Shown here piece after piece: positions 19,801 to 21,667 of a stretch of DNA of 21,667 nt. Within the stretch, counting starts at the first letter, position 1. Every line of letters starts with the position of its first letter. The notes under the pieces are model-generated. The model was not told the origin of the DNA. It was given only the letters and a program-made list of their open reading frames with translations, and did not search any database. The stretch lies in contig JAKSDL010000583.1 in NCBI GenBank assembly GCA_022360105.1, positions 1-21,667 of the forward strand, given 5' to 3'. A program made the translations under genes and the position numbers. The DNA is from Pseudomonadota bacterium. GTDB taxonomy: Bacteria > SAR324 > XYD2-FULL-50-16 > JAHJRI01.

Positions 19801-20798
19801 CCACTTCGATGGATGATATCGATTTTCTGCCCATGGACGAAGAATCAGATGAAGATGATGTCGAATTGGAAGTAGAAATCGATGACACCGCCACAACAGA
19901 CGAAAACACTGAATTCACCGCTGAAACTTCAGAGGCCGATCATTCTGTTGATGATATAGATTTCCTGCCCGTCGACGAAGAAGAAGCATCCCTTCTGAAA
20001 GATGAAGAACAAATCGAAGATATCCCACTAGTCGCATTGTCTGAAGAATCAGAAGAAACTTCCCAAGAAGACACAATGTCTGACATCGACTTTATGCCGA
20101 CTGATACTGTGGAAGAGCTTCCGGAAATGGATGAAGTGGAAACTACTGCAGAAAAAGATTCCATAACCGAGGAAGATGAGGTCACCATTGAAGTGCCTCA
20201 GGAAACTTTTGAAATGGGGGACTTCAATATTGGAGATATCACCAGCGACGATGAAAATGATGTTGCCTTAAATGATGAAGTATCTGATGAAGAAGGCGAG
20301 GATATGGATCTGATGTCCGGTATCGAAACGGTCAACGCAGGCGAAGAGTCAGATTTCGATGAAACGACAGATGAAGAAGAGTCATATGACGATATTGAAT
20401 TGCCGACAATGGATGACGACCTTCCTGACCTGCCTCCGATAAATACCGACGATGAAGATCTTGAAGAGGAAAGTATCGAAGAATACGCAGATCCGATATC
20501 CGATGAGAGCGATATCCAGCTTATGCAGGAACAAAGCGATTTCGACGATTTTGATAGTGAAAAAGAAATTATTGGGCTGACAGAAGAAGCTACAGCCTCG
20601 GCAGGAGGCATTTCCGAATCAGATGTTGAAGAAGTCAAACAACAAGCCCAGAAAGCTGCAGCGTCACTTACTCCTGAATTCCGCAAAAAACTCAGTGAAA
20701 TGATTGAAGGCGTTGTTTCTGAAACCGTCCATAATACACTTCAAGAAAAGCTGCCCGGATTAGTTGACAAGTTAGTTGACGAAGAGATGGAGGAGTAA
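16875..20798 (+). CDS. Giant acidic pseudo-receiver protein with repetitive Asp/Glu-rich region
   Basis: 1307 aa from ATG 16875; GAGAAGAGAG precedes it and the promoter excludes the upstream TTG. Residues 3-125 have a receiver (CheY-like) pattern: ILVLEES, PDIIFLS, PILLFTS with Thr84, and FVRKPFE with Lys106. The phosphoacceptor position is Ser55 and the acidic pair is Glu9-Glu10, so ordinary phosphorylation is unlikely. Residues about 130-1240 are almost continuous Asp/Glu with little order, containing recurring short units: LAELP-type at about 630, 653, 680 and 706, and DIDFLPxDEE-type at about 980, 1026 and 1070. LSDD/LSDE-like units are scattered between them. The last 65 residues are helical (LTPEFRKKLSEMIEGVVSE, then LVDKLVDEEMEE). 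No membrane segment is seen. Proteins of this shape in deltaproteobacteria suggest a scaffold, but function is not known. ftsW starts 13 bases later. Confidence 0.85.
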   Translation: MHKSILVLEESRMVHELFESALPEDYISWEVNHESTPDKYLQKAEETNPDIIFLSNQDKERNYNTVKQLKSSPEFSHTPILLFTSAKDTLDESHLQSIGVKGFVRKPFETSTLQKQINVVLKEQEQEKVDSHKDRLKDINVVDDDLMDLLGGQGKPEVSLDELEEELDPTLQLIPEDSEEDEETEETELLAMDDSGELEQAEFIDDEIDSNLDLDAENDLEIEDIEDDIELGELDDESDFMDLDDDPMTAVDLEPDDQFIRTIQVVEADNTDLQEPLLNVPEDNNDLGFMELHVVPLRSEKIKSHVVETITEDFDEEEFVKKHAPVELEDDFMSTDSEIIMDITQDGDEGDIEIPHEEIVEDFYEGDDDLDAEAEVEEEELLELSIEGMNGELSDELPVDREGEAVVAIEELDDSEDSIEEINIPEMDLPEDIDDIELVSQDDELTDEGELATVSQDDEVDFSTADDGVDVEIDFHSNPMPEPTELDEPQPVFSAFDEDEVDEESLTVSELEKRRSDQLDIELEEIAAAGSEEASSTIQEMIGFRQVMKAKYDIPEEDLEVDDLADGVTDEIGEDEDLFSEVEGSFADEEEAGDLLDEEMDLMPELSEDDTPGEPEDFADDNTELEEPTLMTELPEEEDSLSDTMEESENSILAELPDSDDQDDFSPLPEEFSDEDDATLLAELPEEDTESEIGPLIEEADEEDALLAELPDEEGETDDLFMEEASEDELSLVEEIPEPSESQLMDDTVDDLDIPDSPGDLLLDVDESNAEETDNLDLLTDEIDDETEEDDLALLSDEVDTSDVEDEQLDDIDLLSDMDDEEPVIEVETENSVFEESASPVIDDTDDDMFTEPPDLPMAEALDDDMSGDDDIFASSDDDADALMEPTHLSDGEQTDLLSIDEDDSLELDGPMEEIELLSDDTSEEDEDNLFQADDETDEDMETLAIDEDDSLDDTTLEMPEELVSETEAEFDATASTSMDDIDFLPMDEESDEDDVELEVEIDDTATTDENTEFTAETSEADHSVDDIDFLPVDEEEASLLKDEEQIEDIPLVALSEESEETSQEDTMSDIDFMPTDTVEELPEMDEVETTAEKDSITEEDEVTIEVPQETFEMGDFNIGDITSDDENDVALNDEVSDEEGEDMDLMSGIETVNAGEESDFDETTDEEESYDDIELPTMDDDLPDLPPINTDDEDLEEESIEEYADPISDESDIQLMQEQSDFDDFDSEKEIIGLTEEATASAGGISESDVEEVKQQAQKAAASLTPEFRKKLSEMIEGVVSETVHNTLQEKLPGLVDKLVDEEMEE

Positions 20799-20811
20799 GG
20801 TTAAGTTACGC

Positions 20812-21667
20812 ATGAGTCTCCTTCAACGATTTCGGCAAATAGAGCTGCGTCCAACCCCCTATCTTTTGCTGCTTACTCTTGCATTGACGACGATTGGCAT
20901 CGTAATGATCTATTCGTCGAGCTTTTTCTATGCAGAAAGATTTTATGGCAGTCCCTATTTCTTCATTGTACGACAAATCATTGCATTGATTGTAGGAATA
21001 GTTGCCATCCTCTTTTCTATTCGTTTTCCCTATCAGCGTTATCAGAAACTAGTCCCCTACCTGATGGCTATTACGCTGTTAGTGATGATTCTTGTCTTGA
21101 TCCCCGGGATTGGCAAACAGGTGGGAAATGCCCGGAGATGGATTCGTTTTTTTGTTTTCGGGTTTCAGCCTTCGGAACTGTTAAAATTTACCTTGATTAT
21201 CTGGGTTGCCGGATTTTTGGTCCGCAGAAAAGATGTTATGGGTCATTTTTCCAAGGGGTTTTTACCGGGACTGATAGTACTTGGTATTTTCAGTTTTTTG
21301 CTCTTGTTACAACCGGATTTTGGGACAGCAGTTCTAATCAGTATGACCTTGTTATTGATGATTTTTGTTGCCGGTGCCAAACCATTTTATATGATCGGTA
21401 GTCTTGCTGCATTATCTGCTATAGGCTCATACCTGGTTGTTTCGGCCGATTATCGCATGCGACGCATAACCGGATTTTTGAACCCATGGGATGATCCTTT
21501 AGATTCCGGATATCAGCTGATTCGATCGTTGACCGCCTTCGGGACCGGGGGTATAGCCGGCCAGGGACTTGGTGATTCCAAACAAAAACTGTTCTTTCTG
21601 CCAGAAAGTCACACCGATTTCATTTTCGCCATTCTTGCCGAAGAAACAGGACTCATAGGCGTTATGC
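20812..21667 (+). CDS. ftsW: SEDS peptidoglycan polymerase FtsW, N-terminal 285 residues (runs off right edge)
   Basis: Open from ATG 20812 to the end of the window (285 codons) with no stop. FtsW is the septal peptidoglycan glycosyltransferase, working with FtsI in the inner membrane. Hydrophobic segments follow the SEDS pattern. Motifs: MIYSSS near 32, GNARRWIRF near 105, FQPSELLKF near 118, QPDFGTA near 167, the periplasmic loop NPWDDP with Asp228 and GYQL near 233 holding the expected catalytic Asp, then GQGLGDSKQK and LPESHTDFIFAILAEE. The GLGDSKQK-LPESHTDF pattern favours FtsW over RodA. AAGG lies about 11 bases before the ATG. The close upstream acidic protein and lack of a gap promoter indicate cotranscription. 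About a quarter of a normal FtsW is missing beyond the edge. Confidence 0.88.
   Translation, partial: MSLLQRFRQIELRPTPYLLLLTLALTTIGIVMIYSSSFFYAERFYGSPYFFIVRQIIALIVGIVAILFSIRFPYQRYQKLVPYLMAITLLVMILVLIPGIGKQVGNARRWIRFFVFGFQPSELLKFTLIIWVAGFLVRRKDVMGHFSKGFLPGLIVLGIFSFLLLLQPDFGTAVLISMTLLLMIFVAGAKPFYMIGSLAALSAIGSYLVVSADYRMRRITGFLNPWDDPLDSGYQLIRSLTAFGTGGIAGQGLGDSKQKLFFLPESHTDFIFAILAEETGLIGVM

Noticed and set aside
17330..20686. Several long Ser-rich open frames on the minus strand
   Set aside because: They are the antisense of Asp/Glu codons (GAT, GAA, GAG, GAC) in the acidic gene; low-complexity sequence gives few stops. No start signals or family matches.

Overview
The window is a moderately AT-rich, gene-dense bacterial chromosome segment with 16 protein genes, two of them cut by the window edges. 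A flagellar motor-switch protein (FliM), a PilZ c-di-GMP receptor, a SEDS division protein (FtsW), an aspartate/glutamate leucyltransferase (Bpt), a class II DAHP synthase, a long-type PyrF and a CoA-disulfide-reductase/rhodanese fusion point to a motile Gram-negative bacterium. It is probably a deltaproteobacterium-like lineage, possibly SAR324-like. That placement is inference from gene content; no rRNA or tRNA is present to confirm it. I see no insertion sequences, phage genes or CRISPR.

Left part (1-4424). The minus strand carries bpt followed by the first 40 codons of aroC (chorismate synthase), which runs off the left edge. Divergent from them are an unrecognised basic protein with a duplicated helix-turn-helix-like module and coiled coils, then pyrF, then a CcsA/HemX-like membrane protein. 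The last converges on moaC.

Centre (4425-12901, all minus strand, read right to left). tgt and rnr overlap by four bases (ATGA). After a gap comes a PilZ protein with an unusual N-terminal extension, then fliM, then yggT with its own good promoter. Next is a two-gene unit of unrecognised soluble proteins (365 and 301 aa), and finally moaC. tRNA modification, RNA decay, motility control and molybdopterin synthesis are thus neighbours without an obvious shared pathway.

Right part (12902-21667). A 573-aa NAD(P)H-dependent CoA-disulfide/persulfide reductase with a C-terminal rhodanese domain is followed by a strong hairpin and the convergent class II DAHP synthase, which makes the first step of the shikimate pathway (aroC at the left edge is the last). 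A 553-base gap with a near-consensus promoter leads to the most unusual gene: a 1307-aa protein with a degenerate receiver domain (Ser replaces the phosphoacceptor Asp), about 1,100 residues of Asp/Glu-rich repetitive linker, and a short helical C-terminus. Thirteen bases later ftsW begins and runs off the right edge.

The best candidates for undescribed biology are the acidic pseudo-receiver protein coupled to ftsW, the unknown 365/301-aa gene pair, the tandem HTH-like protein, and the PilZ protein with an AF2212/DUF104-like N-terminus next to fliM.
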